Source: Hoeflea prorocentri
GTDB taxonomy: Bacteria; Pseudomonadota; Alphaproteobacteria; Rhizobiales; Rhizobiaceae
Assembly: GCF_027944115.1 (NCBI RefSeq)
Contig: NZ_JAPJZI010000001.1
Span: 434,001 to 498,000 of the forward strand
Length of the DNA stretch: 64,000 nucleotides
Direction: 5' to 3'
The position numbers and the translations under genes are program-made. Shown here piece after piece: positions 46,854 through 56,887 of this stretch (positions are counted from its first letter, which is position 1; each line of letters begins with the position of its first letter). The notes under the pieces were generated by a model, which was not told where the DNA came from, ran no database searches, and was given only the letters and a program-made list of their open reading frames with translations.

Positions 46854-47906
46854 CTAAGATCCGTTCCACAAAGTCTCATAAACGTTGTGAAGGCCGTCGA
46901 TTTCCCTTTCGATGCCGAACTGCTCCACAGCACGATTTCTTGCATTGCTGCTCTTGAGCGCGAGTTCCATCGGATTGTCGATCAGATCGCGTACCGCCTG
47001 TGAAAGGCTGGCGGCATCGACTTTGGAAACAATTGTTCCAGCCTTGTCCTCATCGACGAAACGGGCAAAAAAACCTGTGCGGCTGGCAACGATCGGAACG
47101 CCGCTTGCCATGGCCTCAAGCGGTGTCATGCCGTAGCCCTCGTAACGGGGCGGTGCGACCAAAAGAGACAGGGCGCGGATAAGCCCGGCTGTTTCCTCAG
47201 CAGGCAACTCGCCGGTAAAGACAATCCTTTTCGACAGACCCGCCGCATCGATCCGCCGTTGGAGGTCGGCAGCGAATGCGCGGTGTTGCGGCGTCGCCTT
47301 TCCAATGACAAGTGCCGTTGCATCGGGCAAGTCGGGCAGTAGCCGGATCATGGCGTCAACAAAAAGGTCGGTTCCCTTTTCCGGACGTATGCGGCCAATC
47401 GTGGCGATGCCCAAACGTCCGGGATAGCCGGTTGCGCGCCAGGCCTCGTCGCGGTCATCAGCGGGGTGGAAACGCCCGGTATCGACACCGTGATGGACAA
47501 TGGCCCGAACATTCGGGACGAGGGCTGCCGCTTCATCGGTCGTGGCGATAACAGCGTCCATGCGGGAAATCAGCCAGCGGGGCAATGCCGAATGGCGGCG
47601 CTTTGCGGCGGAGGTGAACACGATGCGCACCGGCAGCTTCAACAGGTCCCGTGCGAACAGCGCGGCGCGCATCTCATTGTTGCGGCGGACATGCCAGAGA
47701 ATGTGCGAGCGCCCGGCCGGTGGTTTGCGTGAGAGGGAGAAGGCCTTCCACGAGGAAATCGGTGCGGGGCAACCAGTTAATGCCCGTCCGACAAGCCGCA
47801 TATCGTAGCGGCCCGCCTGAAGGCGAGCGACGGCGGCCGCTGTTGACGATACGCCGGTGAAGTTCCGATGCATGTTGGTGACGATCAACTCGGGATGATC
47901 GGCCAT
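46854..47906 (-). CDS. lpsB: LPS-core glycosyltransferase, family GT4 (LpsB-like)
   Basis: 350 residues, GT-B fold. An N-terminal TGVSSTAAAVARLQ segment, HVRRNNEMRAALFARDLL, FTSAAKRRHSALPRWLISRMDAVIAT, IGRIRPEKGTDLFVDAMI, and the donor-site ETAGLIRALSLLVAPPRYEG..MTPLEAMASG region match rhizobial LpsB, which adds a mannose-type sugar to the lipid A core. Located next to greA as in Sinorhizobium. Convergent with lrp with a 6-base gap. Confidence 0.82.
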   Translation of the reverse strand: MADHPELIVTNMHRNFTGVSSTAAAVARLQAGRYDMRLVGRALTGCPAPISSWKAFSLSRKPPAGRSHILWHVRRNNEMRAALFARDLLKLPVRIVFTSAAKRRHSALPRWLISRMDAVIATTDEAAALVPNVRAIVHHGVDTGRFHPADDRDEAWRATGYPGRLGIATIGRIRPEKGTDLFVDAMIRLLPDLPDATALVIGKATPQHRAFAADLQRRIDAAGLSKRIVFTGELPAEETAGLIRALSLLVAPPRYEGYGMTPLEAMASGVPIVASRTGFFARFVDEDKAGTIVSKVDAASLSQAVRDLIDNPMELALKSSNARNRAVEQFGIEREIDGLHNVYETLWNGS

Positions 47907-47973
47907 AAGTTGCCGGCCGGTTCTGTTTTGGACGGTTGATTGCGTTGCCGTTGAAGACCGCGCAGGCCGTCAT

Positions 47974-48450
47974 TCAGCCCCAGCGTACCTCCAGAATCTC
48001 ATAGGCCTTTGCACCCCCCGGTGCATTGACCTCGATACTGTCGCCCACCTGTTTGCTGATCAGAGCGCGCGCAATCGGCGAGGAAAGAGAGATGCGGCCC
48101 TCCTTCACATCGGCTTCCTGATCGCCAACGATCTGATAGGTCTTTTCCTCATCGGTATCTTCGTCGACGAGTTTGACTGTTGCGCCGAACTTGATCGTAT
48201 CGCCTGACATCTTGCTCAGATCGATCACCTCGGCACGCGCCGTCAAATCCTCGAGTTCGGCGATTCGGCCTTCATTGTGGCTCTGCGCTTCCTTCGCGGC
48301 GTGATATTCGGCGTTTTCCGACAGGTCACCATGAGCGCGCGCTTCGGCAATCGCCTCGATAATGCGCGGCCGTTCTTCCTGCTGGCGCCAGCGCAGCTCC
48401 TCACCGAGCTTGCTGAAACCACCTTGGGTCATGGGGACTTTTTCAACCAT
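47974..48450 (-). CDS. greA: Transcription elongation factor GreA
   Basis: 158 residues, as in E. coli. Rescues backtracked RNA polymerase by stimulating cleavage of the nascent RNA. N-terminal coiled coil ([20 protein letters not shown]; the acidic tip [13 protein letters not shown]) and C-terminal domain ([18 protein letters not shown]). ATG 48450 chosen with GGAG six bases ahead; longer starts (48462, 48528) add unusual residues. Upstream of lpsB on the same strand. Confidence 0.95.
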   Translation of the reverse strand: MVEKVPMTQGGFSKLGEELRWRQQEERPRIIEAIAEARAHGDLSENAEYHAAKEAQSHNEGRIAELEDLTARAEVIDLSKMSGDTIKFGATVKLVDEDTDEEKTYQIVGDQEADVKEGRISLSSPIARALISKQVGDSIEVNAPGGAKAYEILEVRWG

Positions 48451-48519
48451 GTCCTTCTCCATCTTTTTGGCGCTGTCTGCGACCGGATTGCGGTGCGATA
48501 GCGCAAAAGAAAACGGCCC

Positions 48520-48537
48520 CCGAACCAATTGGTCCGG
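48520..48537. promoter_or_regulatory. Palindrome between carB and greA
   Basis: CCGAACCAATTGGTCCGG, an 18-base palindrome with one mismatch, about 70 bases upstream of greA. It shares the 12-mer GAACCAATTGGT with the YHS/TetR gap (16594-16605 region). In the minus direction it is followed by GGGCCGTTTTCTTTT, so it may instead be a weak carB terminator. Confidence 0.35.
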
Positions 48538-48663
48538 AACCGCTCAACACTCCAAGTTGCGCAAACATAGCAGTATTTGATGCAATTTTGCCAGTTTTTT
48601 TCATTTTCGCGCCCTCAGGCGCCGTTTTTCAGTGTTCACAATTGTGCGGCGCAATAACCACGA

Positions 48664-51600
48664 TCAAGCGGCAAAATAATCCTGAAGCGGCTTCACCTCA
48701 AGATTGCCTGCGGTGAGTGCGGCGATTGCACGCGCCGCGGCCGTGGCGCCCGACATTGTGGTATAGTAGGGCACTTTCTGCATGAGCGCCGCCCGACGCA
48801 GCGATTTGGAATCCGACATTGCCTTTGCGCCGGCGGTCGTATTGATCACAAGCTGTATCTCGCGGTTGCGGATGGCGTCTTCGACATGCGGACGGCCTTC
48901 CAGGACCTTGTTGATACGCACCGCTTCGATCCCGTTTTCGGTGAGGAAACGGGCCGTGCCGCTGGTCGCCATAATCCGAAAGCCGCTCTCTTTGAGCATG
49001 CGTGCCGCCGGCAGGACGCGTTCCTTGTCTTCATCACGCACAGAGACAAAGACCGTGCCGTCGCGTGGCAGTTCTACGCCGGCGCCAAGCTGCGATTTTG
49101 CAAAGGCGAGGGCATAATCGGTATCCAGACCGATCACTTCGCCGGTCGAACGCATTTCCGGGCCGAGCAGCGTGTCAACGCCAGGGAAACGGGCAAAGGG
49201 GAAGACGGCTTCCTTGACCGCGATGTGATTGAGGTTGCGCGGGTCAGGCCGCTCGCCATAGGCCGCAATGGCGTCGTTCAATTTCTCGCCAGCCATGATC
49301 CGCGCCGCGATCTTTGCGATCGGAGCGCCGATGGTCTTGGCCACAAATGGTACCGTTCGCGATGCGCGCGGATTGACCTCCAGCACGTATATGTCGCCGT
49401 CCTTGATGGCGAACTGCACATTCATCAGGCCGCCGACATTGAGCGCCCTGGCCAACTCGGTCGTCTGCCGTTCAAGCTCGTCCACGATCTCGGACGACAG
49501 CGAATGCACGGGCAGCGAACAGGCACTGTCTCCCGAGTGAATGCCGGCTTCTTCGATGTGTTCCATGATGCCTGATACAAAGACGCTCTCGCCATCGCAC
49601 AGGCAATCGACATCAACCTCGATCGCGTTTGCCAGATAGCTGTCGAATAAAAGCGGGTTGGTGCCGAGCAGGGTGTTGATCTGACCGGTCTTATCGTTTG
49701 GATAGCGCGCCTTGATGTCTTCGGGCACCAGCTCGGGAACGGTCCCGAGCAAGTAGTTCGACAGGCCACTTTCCTCGCGGATGATCTGCATGGCCCGCCC
49801 GCCCAGAACGTAGGAGGGGCGTACGACCAGCGGGAAACCGATTTCCGTTGCGACGAGCCTTGCCTGTTCGACGGAATGGGCAATGCCGTTCTTCGGCTGC
49901 CGCAGGTCGAGTTTGCGCAGCAGCTTCTGGAAGCGGTCGCGGTCTTCGGCCAGATCGATCGCGTCCGGCTCTGTGCCGAGGATCGGAATACCGGCGCTTT
50001 CCAGCGCATTGGCCAGTTTGAGAGGCGTTTGCCCGCCGAACTGAACGATGACGCCGTGCAAGGTGCCTCTTTGCTGTTCCGTGCGCAGGACTTCAAGCAC
50101 GTCCTCAGCTGTCAGCGGCTCGAAATAGAGGCGGTCGGAGGTGTCGTAGTCCGTTGACACAGTTTCCGGGTTGCAGTTGATCATGATGGATTCGTAACCG
50201 GCATCATCCAGCGCGAAGGCAGCATGACAGCAGCAGTAGTCGAACTCGATCCCCTGGCCGATACGGTTCGGGCCGCCGCCGAGAATGACCACTTTCTTGC
50301 GATCAGAGACCTCGGCCTCGGAACGCAATTGCCCGGCAAAGGGTGTTTCATAGGTCGAATACATATAAGCGGTTGGAGAGGCGAATTCGGCCGCACAGGT
50401 ATCGATGCGTTTGTAGACCGGATGCACACCCAGCTTTGCGCGCAGACCGGCAACGTCGCCTTCGCGCTGACCGGTCAGGCCTGCAAGGCGAGCATCGGAA
50501 AAGCCCATCGACTTGAGCATGCTCAGATTTTCGACACTGTCCGGAAGCCCGTGCTCGCGCACCCGTTCTTCCATATCGACGATGGCTTTCAACTGCGCGA
50601 TGAACCAGGGATCGATCTTGCAGCTTTCGTGCACCAGCTCCTCGCTCATACCGAGCCGGAGCGCCTGTGCAACCATGCGCAACCGGTCCGGTGTGGGCGT
50701 GCCGAGGGCCGCCTTGATCGCGTTTTTATCGTCCCCCTCGCCAAGGCCCGGTATATCGATCTCGTCGAGACCCGTGAGGCCGGTCTCGAGGCCACGCAGC
50801 GCCTTTTGCAGCGACTCGCCAAAGGTCCTGCCGATCGCCATGACTTCGCCGACGGATTTCATCGACGTCGTCAGAAGAGGCTCGGCGCCCGGGAACTTCT
50901 CAAAAGCAAAACGCGGGATTTTGGTCACCACGTAGTCGATCGAAGGCTCGAACGAGGCCGGCGTCGCGCCGCCGGTAATATCGTTTTCCAGTTCATCCAG
51001 CGTGTAGCCGCAGGCAAGCTTGGCCGCGACCTTGGCAATCGGGAAGCCGGTGGCTTTCGATGCGAGCGCCGACGAGCGCGAGACGCGCGGGTTCATTTCG
51101 ATGACTACCAGCCGACCATCTTCCGGATTGACGGCAAACTGAACGTTGGATCCGCCCGTCTCGACGCCGATTTCACGCAGCACCGCAATCGATGCGTTGC
51201 GCATGATCTGATATTCCTTGTCGGTCAGCGTGAGGGCAGGGGCGACCGTGATGGAATCGCCGGTGTGAACGCCCATCGGATCGACATTCTCGATGGAGCA
51301 GATGATGATGCAGTTATCCGCCTTGTCGCGGACGACCTCCATCTCATACTCCTTCCAGCCGAGAACCGACTCCTCGACCAAAACCTCGGTTGTCGGCGAG
51401 GCGTCGAGGCCGGCTTCGATGATCTCGAAATATTCGGAACGGTTGAACGCAATGCCGCCGCCGGTGCCGCCAAGCGTGAATGAGGGACGGATGATCGCCG
51501 GCAGTCCGACCCGGTCCAATGCCTCTGCGGCGACACCCAAGGCGTGCGCCGTGTAGCGTTGCTTGCGGTCGGTCTCGCCGAGCTGCCATTCGGTTTCAAG

Positions 51601-52152
51601 CGCGTCTAGGGCGGCGTCGAGTTCGTCACCGCTGAAGCGGGCCTTGATTTCGTTGCGCTTGGCTTCGTGGGCCTGCCGGTCCTTTTCCTTCACACCGGTT
51701 GCGTTGGCCAGCATGGAGCGGGGCGTTTCCAGACCTATGGCGGCCATGGCTTCACGGAACAGGGCGCGGTCTTCGGCCTTGTCGATCGCCTCCGGCTTGG
51801 CGCCGATCATCTCGACGTCATAACGGTCGAGCACGCCCATGCGGCGAAGCGACAATGCGGTATTCAGCGCCGTCTGCCCGCCCATTGTCGGCAGTAAGGC
51901 GTCCGGGCGCTCCTTGGCAATGATCTTGGCCACGACTTCAGGCGTGATCGGCTCCACATAGGTGGCGTCCGCCAGTCCCGGATCGGTCATGATCGTTGCC
52001 GGGTTCGAGTTGACGAGGATGACCCGGTAACCCTCCTCCTTCAGCGCCTTGCAGGCCTGGGTGCCGGAGTAGTCGAACTCACAGGCCTGGCCGATAACGA
52101 TCGGTCCCGCACCGATGATCAGGATCGACTTGATATCGTTACGTTTTGGCAT
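48664..52152 (-). CDS. carB: Carbamoyl-phosphate synthase large subunit
   Basis: Makes carbamoyl phosphate from bicarbonate, ATP and ammonia for pyrimidine and arginine synthesis. 1162 residues, somewhat longer than E. coli CarB (1073). Two ATP-grasp halves (first [36 protein letters not shown]; second [33 protein letters not shown]), and a C-terminal MGS allosteric domain (about 1010-1150). Not adjacent to carA: an XRE gene and ypfJ lie between. Confidence 0.97.
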   Translation of the reverse strand: MPKRNDIKSILIIGAGPIVIGQACEFDYSGTQACKALKEEGYRVILVNSNPATIMTDPGLADATYVEPITPEVVAKIIAKERPDALLPTMGGQTALNTALSLRRMGVLDRYDVEMIGAKPEAIDKAEDRALFREAMAAIGLETPRSMLANATGVKEKDRQAHEAKRNEIKARFSGDELDAALDALETEWQLGETDRKQRYTAHALGVAAEALDRVGLPAIIRPSFTLGGTGGGIAFNRSEYFEIIEAGLDASPTTEVLVEESVLGWKEYEMEVVRDKADNCIIICSIENVDPMGVHTGDSITVAPALTLTDKEYQIMRNASIAVLREIGVETGGSNVQFAVNPEDGRLVVIEMNPRVSRSSALASKATGFPIAKVAAKLACGYTLDELENDITGGATPASFEPSIDYVVTKIPRFAFEKFPGAEPLLTTSMKSVGEVMAIGRTFGESLQKALRGLETGLTGLDEIDIPGLGEGDDKNAIKAALGTPTPDRLRMVAQALRLGMSEELVHESCKIDPWFIAQLKAIVDMEERVREHGLPDSVENLSMLKSMGFSDARLAGLTGQREGDVAGLRAKLGVHPVYKRIDTCAAEFASPTAYMYSTYETPFAGQLRSEAEVSDRKKVVILGGGPNRIGQGIEFDYCCCHAAFALDDAGYESIMINCNPETVSTDYDTSDRLYFEPLTAEDVLEVLRTEQQRGTLHGVIVQFGGQTPLKLANALESAGIPILGTEPDAIDLAEDRDRFQKLLRKLDLRQPKNGIAHSVEQARLVATEIGFPLVVRPSYVLGGRAMQIIREESGLSNYLLGTVPELVPEDIKARYPNDKTGQINTLLGTNPLLFDSYLANAIEVDVDCLCDGESVFVSGIMEHIEEAGIHSGDSACSLPVHSLSSEIVDELERQTTELARALNVGGLMNVQFAIKDGDIYVLEVNPRASRTVPFVAKTIGAPIAKIAARIMAGEKLNDAIAAYGERPDPRNLNHIAVKEAVFPFARFPGVDTLLGPEMRSTGEVIGLDTDYALAFAKSQLGAGVELPRDGTVFVSVRDEDKERVLPAARMLKESGFRIMATSGTARFLTENGIEAVRINKVLEGRPHVEDAIRNREIQLVINTTAGAKAMSDSKSLRRAALMQKVPYYTTMSGATAAARAIAALTAGNLEVKPLQDYFAA

Positions 52153-52282
52153 AGCGGCTCATCCGGCAAGCGGGCATCGCTGCACACCCGGCTGTCGGGG
52201 ATAACATGCAGCATTCCTATCTGGGTTCGAGCGGCCTTATAGGCTAAAGGCCCCGGCAGGGAAACCCGCCAGCGCCTGTTTT

Positions 52283-52528
52283 TCATGCCTTTTTCGGGCT
52301 TTCCCGCCAGGTGTCTGCCGTGAGGTCAGACGCGTCATAGCTATGAACGCCTTTGGCGATCGCGTAGCAGGCGAGAGAAACGGCCAGCGGGATGGCGACG
52401 GGGCGATTGTCGCGCAGCCCTTTCTCATAGTATTGGATGACCCGTTTCTTCAGGCCGAGGGCTCGGGCTGCATCCTTCTGGCTCAAGCCGAGCGCCTTGC
52501 GCCACCGTTTAAAATCTTCCGGTTTCAA
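52283..52528 (-). CDS. Small XRE-type helix-turn-helix protein
   Basis: 81 residues. Helix-turn-helix FKRWRKALGLSQKDAARALG, then LKKRVIQYYEKG and a short tail. Starts with TTG at 52528 on my reading, and the ribosome site is weak. Target unknown. Divergent from ypfJ; downstream of carB it is separate by 130 bases. Could regulate ypfJ or itself. Confidence 0.75.
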   Translation of the reverse strand: MKPEDFKRWRKALGLSQKDAARALGLKKRVIQYYEKGLRDNRPVAIPLAVSLACYAIAKGVHSYDASDLTADTWRESPKKA

Positions 52529-52668
52529 AATGCGTATCCGTCAAAATTCTGTTGAGGCAGATTGCCGCACATCGTGCCCATTTATCGTATATATGTGACA
52601 GCTGTTCGTTCGTGCCAGTGGTTAAGGTGCAATGCTGGCGGCATGGTAAATCGGGATGAGGAGACGAC

Positions 52669-53589
52669 ATGCGCTGGAAAGGTCGCCGCCAAAGCAGCAA
52701 TATTGAAGACAGGCGTGGCCGTGGCGGTGCTCGCCGCGCAGGTCCGGCATTCGGACGCGGAGGCGGTCTGCGCTTGCCGACCGGCGGGAAGTCGGGCGGC
52801 GGAATATCGATGATCGTCATTCTGATTATCGGTTACGTGGTCCTGAAATATCTCGGCATCGATCCGGCTGTGCTTTTGACACAGGGCGGGATCGAACCGC
52901 GTATCGAGCATGTGCAGCGGCAGAACTCCGAGCGTCTGTCGCCGCAACGGCAAGACGAGATGACCCAGTTTGTGGCGACGGTTCTGGCGGAGACGGAAGA
53001 TACCTGGAACAGGCTGTTCAGTGTCAGCGGTGTCGATTACAGCGAGCCGACGCTGGTGCTTTTTGAGGGGCGGGTCAGTTCGGCCTGCGGCTTTGCGAGC
53101 CTTGCCTCGGGGCCGTTCTACTGTCCGTCGGATCAGAAGATTTACATCGACCTGGCGTTCTATGACCAGCTTGCCAACCGCTTCAAGGCTTCCGGTGATT
53201 TCGCGCAGGCCTATGTCGTTGCCCATGAGGTCGGACACCATGTGCAGAACCTGATCGGCGTACTGCCGGAGTTCAATCGCCGGCGCGCATCCATGAGCCA
53301 GAGCGAGCAGAACCGGATGTCGGTTCGTGTCGAATTGCAAGCCGATTGCCTGGCCGGGATCTGGGCGCATTATACGGAAGAAAAGGGCCTCATCGAGCAG
53401 GGTGACCTGCAGGAAGCGTTGACCGCCGCGCATCAGATCGGGGACGACACGTTGCAGCTCCAGACACGCGGCTATGTGGTGCCCGAGAGCTTCAATCACG
53501 GAACGTCGGAGCAGCGCAAAAGATGGTTCCTGCGCGGCTTCGAAAGCGGGCGCGTGGATGCTTGCGATACGTTCAGCGGCGATGTGTAA
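52669..53589 (+). CDS. Neutral zinc metallopeptidase, YpfJ type
   Basis: 306 residues. Short basic N-terminus, one membrane helix (MIVILIIGYVVLKYLGI) and a periplasmic zinc-peptidase domain with HEVGHHVQN, AQAYVV before it, LQADCLAGIWAHY and the HGTSEQRKRWFLRG tail. Function not established. GAGGAG lies ahead of the ATG. Convergent with carA. Confidence 0.9.
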   Translation: MRWKGRRQSSNIEDRRGRGGARRAGPAFGRGGGLRLPTGGKSGGGISMIVILIIGYVVLKYLGIDPAVLLTQGGIEPRIEHVQRQNSERLSPQRQDEMTQFVATVLAETEDTWNRLFSVSGVDYSEPTLVLFEGRVSSACGFASLASGPFYCPSDQKIYIDLAFYDQLANRFKASGDFAQAYVVAHEVGHHVQNLIGVLPEFNRRRASMSQSEQNRMSVRVELQADCLAGIWAHYTEEKGLIEQGDLQEALTAAHQIGDDTLQLQTRGYVVPESFNHGTSEQRKRWFLRGFESGRVDACDTFSGDV

Positions 53590-53601
53590 GCGGCGCCTGG
53601 C

Positions 53602-54804
53602 CTATTCGGCGAGCGCCGCTTCGCCGCGCTTTTCACGGATGAGGTTGATAAAGCGCCGGAACAGATAGTGCGAATCCTGCGGCCCGGGAGAGGCTTCCGG
53701 GTGATGCTGTACGGAAAACACCGGCTTGCCGGTTACCTGCAGCCCGCAATTGGTCCCGTCAAAGAGCGAGATGTGGGTTGCCTCGACACCTTCGGGCAGG
53801 GTCTCTCCATCGACCGCGAAACCATGGTTCATCGACACGATCTCGACCTTTCCGGTGGTATGATCCTTGACCGGATGGTTCGCGCCATGGTGTCCCTGGT
53901 GCATCTTTGCGGTTTTGGCGCCAAGCGCCAGCGCCAGAATCTGATGCCCAAGGCAAATGCCGAAAACCGGGATCCCCGTATCCAGGAGCGTCCTGATCGT
54001 CGGCACCGCATGGGCGCCCGTGGCAGCCGGATCGCCCGGTCCGTTGGAAAGGAAAATGCCGTCCGGGTTCATCGCCAGAATATCTTCTGCCGATGTCGAT
54101 GCCGGTACGACCGTGACGCGGCATTCAAGGCCGGAGAACAGTCGTAGAATGTTGCGTTTGATACCGAAGTCGATGGCGACGATGTGAATGCTTTCCGCAC
54201 CGGCGGTGTTGCGGTTGAACCCTTCATTCCAGACCCAGGGCTTTTCATCCCATTGGGAGGATTGTCCGCTTGTGGCGTCGATAGCCAGATCAAGTCCGAC
54301 CAGCCCGTGCCAGGCTTTGGCCTTTTCCTTCAGCGCGTCCACATCGAACTGGCCGTCCGGGCTATGGGCGATCACGGCATTGGGCATGCCGTTTTCCCTG
54401 ATCCACACCGTCAGCGCGCGGGTGTCCAAACCGCACATGGCAATAATACCGCGGCTCTTCAGCCAGGAGTTGAGATGCTCGGCAGACCTGAAGTTTGACG
54501 GATCGGTGATATCGGCCTTGAAGATGGCGCCGACGGCACCGTTGCGGGCGGTTGGATTGAGGTCTTCGATGTCCTCGCTGTTTGCGCCGATATTACCGAT
54601 ATGCGGGAATGTGAAGGTGACGATCTGGCCGCTATAGGACGGATCGGTCAGGATTTCCTGATAACCGGTCAGTGCCGTGTTGAAGCAAACCTCCGCCTCG
54701 ATTGCTCCGGTTGCGCCAAGGCCTTGGCCCTCTATGACCGTTCCATCCGCCAGCACGAGCAGTGCTGTGGGAACGGGTTTTGTCCATGCCGGTGTCGTGT
54801 TCAT
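53602..54804 (-). CDS. carA: Carbamoyl-phosphate synthase small subunit
   Basis: Glutamine-hydrolysing partner of CarB. 400 residues. N-terminal small-subunit domain (LVLADGTVIEGQGLGATG, FNTALTGYQEILTDPSY) and class I amidotransferase with nucleophile Cys in FGICLGHQILALALG, GANHPV, and the catalytic His/Glu in VQHHPEASPGP. Transcribed from its own promoter region (54805-55103), not with carB. Confidence 0.97.
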   Translation of the reverse strand: MNTTPAWTKPVPTALLVLADGTVIEGQGLGATGAIEAEVCFNTALTGYQEILTDPSYSGQIVTFTFPHIGNIGANSEDIEDLNPTARNGAVGAIFKADITDPSNFRSAEHLNSWLKSRGIIAMCGLDTRALTVWIRENGMPNAVIAHSPDGQFDVDALKEKAKAWHGLVGLDLAIDATSGQSSQWDEKPWVWNEGFNRNTAGAESIHIVAIDFGIKRNILRLFSGLECRVTVVPASTSAEDILAMNPDGIFLSNGPGDPAATGAHAVPTIRTLLDTGIPVFGICLGHQILALALGAKTAKMHQGHHGANHPVKDHTTGKVEIVSMNHGFAVDGETLPEGVEATHISLFDGTNCGLQVTGKPVFSVQHHPEASPGPQDSHYLFRRFINLIREKRGEAALAE

Positions 54805-55103
54805 TATCTGTCTTCTTCAGGCTTTCAGGAGCTGCGATCGGACCTCGCCCTTGACGAACGTGCCGGGTCACACCACTTAGGCGATGACTGCACCCGACAA
54901 TTTGGATCAGGACGCTTCATCTTTGTTTGAATGTTCTTGCAGATGTGGGAACATAAACGAGGCCAAAAGGCGCGTCAATGCGAGCCGTCCATCGGATCAC
55001 AAATTTAAAGTGCAATAAAATCATACAGTTAGGACCTTGAGTTTTGTTTGCAATGGCAGATGGAACAGAATATGGTTCGCCGCAAAATGCAGGAGAAACT
55101 GTA
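54805..55103. promoter_or_regulatory. Divergent region between carA and the YqeY gene
   Basis: 299 bases with no gene. AT-rich at 54930-55040 (long A/T stretches), where promoters for both directions are likely. No PyrR- or attenuator-like structure was clear by eye. Confidence 0.4.
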
Positions 55104-55559
55104 ATGCGTGAGATGTTTGCTTCCACGCTTCGAGAAGCGCTGAAGGCCAAGGATACCCGCCGTGTCTCGACGATCCGGCTTATCCAGGCTGCAGTGAAGG
55201 ACCGTGATATTGCCAATCGTGGCGCTGGCAAGGATCCGGTCTGCGACGACGATATCATGCAGATTCTCGCCAAGATGATTAAGCAGCGCGAGGAATCTGC
55301 CCGTATCTATGAAGATGCGTCGCGCCTTGAGCTTGCCCAGCAGGAACGCGAAGAGATCGACGTGATCCGTTCGTTCCTGCCGCAGCAGCTTTCCGACGAC
55401 GATGTACGCAAGGCGTGCAAGCGGGTGGTCGAAGAGACCGGCGCGAGCGGATTGCGTGACATGGGCAAATGCATGAATGCCCTGAAGTCGGAATACTCCG
55501 GCCAGATGGATTTCGCCAAGGCATCGGGCGTGGTGAAGGGTTTGCTGCATCACGAATAG
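55104..55559 (+). CDS. GatB/YqeY-domain protein
   Basis: 151 residues, the stand-alone YqeY fold, related to the tail domain of the GatB amidotransferase subunit. Segments LREALKAKDTRRVSTIRLI and the C-terminal SGLRDMGKCMNALKSEYSG are family marks. Role unclear; may act on tRNA-dependent processes. ATG 55104 has AGGAG ahead. Confidence 0.9.
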   Translation: MREMFASTLREALKAKDTRRVSTIRLIQAAVKDRDIANRGAGKDPVCDDDIMQILAKMIKQREESARIYEDASRLELAQQEREEIDVIRSFLPQQLSDDDVRKACKRVVEETGASGLRDMGKCMNALKSEYSGQMDFAKASGVVKGLLHHE

Positions 55560-55969
55560 TCCGCCTGGCGGCCGTGATGTCATTGCGCCTCAGGAATTGA
55601 CAGCCCCACTGAACAGCGGTGCGGAGAGCGTTGTCCGTGCCGCTGATTCGCCGCTTCTGCGCAACGAATTGCGCCGGACGGGGCCGCAAAACCCTTATGG
55701 TTTCAGTGTATTTTCCGGCTAATTGCTATTTGGGATTGCAACTAAATGCAGATACGATGCTTTTTGTTGCAATTGCGGCCCACAAACCAAAGTTCCATTA
55801 TGCGGAAACCGATCCGGAGTTTATACAGATGCGGTCTAACTGACCATGCGGCGTGGGCGCGTCGCATGATATTTTCGAAACAAGGAGTACTATTTGGGCG
55901 GCTAGTATTTGAGGCGAGCGGGTAAGGCGTTGCCCGTATCTAATACCAAGAAAAAACTTTTAAGAGATA
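55560..55969. other. Gap between YqeY and LuxR genes
   Basis: 410 bases with no supported gene. An 8-base perfect inverted repeat ATTGCAAC / GTTGCAAT with a 23-base spacer lies at 55735-55773 and could be a protein site or hairpin. The last ~60 bases are AT-rich and probably contain the luxR promoter. Confidence 0.45.
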
Positions 55970-56689
55970 ATGTCCCCTGAAAATTCCCATGGTGGTATCC
56001 TATCGGATATCAGCAGGCTGAACACATCCTTCGATGTCTTCAAATATCTTCGTAAGACGACGGAGCGGTTCAGACTGCGCTACTTCTGTGTAATGGCTCT
56101 GCCGGCCGATATGACCGGCAGTTTGAGCGAGCACAGCATCATCAACAATTGGCCGCCGGAGACGATAAAGGCCTACGACCGCCTCGGCATGATCAGCGTC
56201 AGTCCGATTGTCGCACGACTCATTCGGCACACGACACCTGTCATTTGGCATATCGACGAAGTGCTCAACGAATGCGTGTCGAAGGACGCGGCGGCGGCCA
56301 GAGAGATATTCTACGAGCAGGGCTTCGTCCGCGGTGTCAATTTTGCGGTGCACGATACATCCGGACGGCGCGGTTCTGTCGGATTTGCCGGCGACCGTGA
56401 GGAGCTGGGATGTGAAGAGGTGCTCAAACTGAGCATGATAAGCATCCATGTCTATGATCACCTCAGTGCGCTTTTGACGGAGAGTGAGGTGGACCCGGCG
56501 CCCCTTTCGGATAGGGAACTTGAATGCTTGCGCTGGACCGCCGACGGGAAGACGAGCAGTGAGATTTCGACGATCCTTTCCCTCTCGGAGCACACGATCA
56601 ATCACTACCTGATCAGTGCGACGAAGAAACTGGACGCGGTGAACCGTACGCAGGCGGTTGCCAAATCAATCCGCAAAGGCTGGATCTGA
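55970..56689 (+). CDS. LuxR-family solo regulator with atypical signal domain
   Basis: 239 residues. N-terminal autoinducer-binding-like domain (about 15-165) and C-terminal LuxR helix-turn-helix (LSDRELECLRWTADGKTSSE, then STILSLSEHTINHYL). Compared with acyl-homoserine-lactone receptors, the Trp of the W..(H)Y motif is Thr 65 (Tyr 69 kept) and the Asp of DP is Ser 78; Trp 93 is kept. So typical lactone binding is doubtful. No luxI-type synthase is in the window. Preceded by AAGAGATA. Located upstream of dnaG. Confidence 0.85.
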   Translation: MSPENSHGGILSDISRLNTSFDVFKYLRKTTERFRLRYFCVMALPADMTGSLSEHSIINNWPPETIKAYDRLGMISVSPIVARLIRHTTPVIWHIDEVLNECVSKDAAAAREIFYEQGFVRGVNFAVHDTSGRRGSVGFAGDREELGCEEVLKLSMISIHVYDHLSALLTESEVDPAPLSDRELECLRWTADGKTSSEISTILSLSEHTINHYLISATKKLDAVNRTQAVAKSIRKGWI

Positions 56690-56887
56690 CACAAGTCGCG
56701 GCGGGCCGAGCGGGCCTGTGAATTGTGGGCACGACAGCAATGAGCCGTGGTGCGGCCCGCTCGACGGCGCTATATGTTGAGCCAGCGGGCCGGACTCCGC
56801 ATGACAGCAAACGGGCCCGGCCTTATCCGATGCGTTTCCGCGCATCCGTGGCCGAAGGCGTATCGCCGGTCTCAGGAGCCCCTTTTG

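Noticed and set aside
46847-46861. GATCTT-CCT-AAGATC hairpin between lrp and lpsB
   Set aside because: Only six pairs and no T tract in either direction; overlaps the stop region of lrp and likely chance.
48609-48630. GCGCC-CTCA-GGCGC hairpin followed by CGTTTTT between carB and greA
   Set aside because: Stem is only five pairs, the T run lies on the plus side, and there is no plus-strand gene for it to end.
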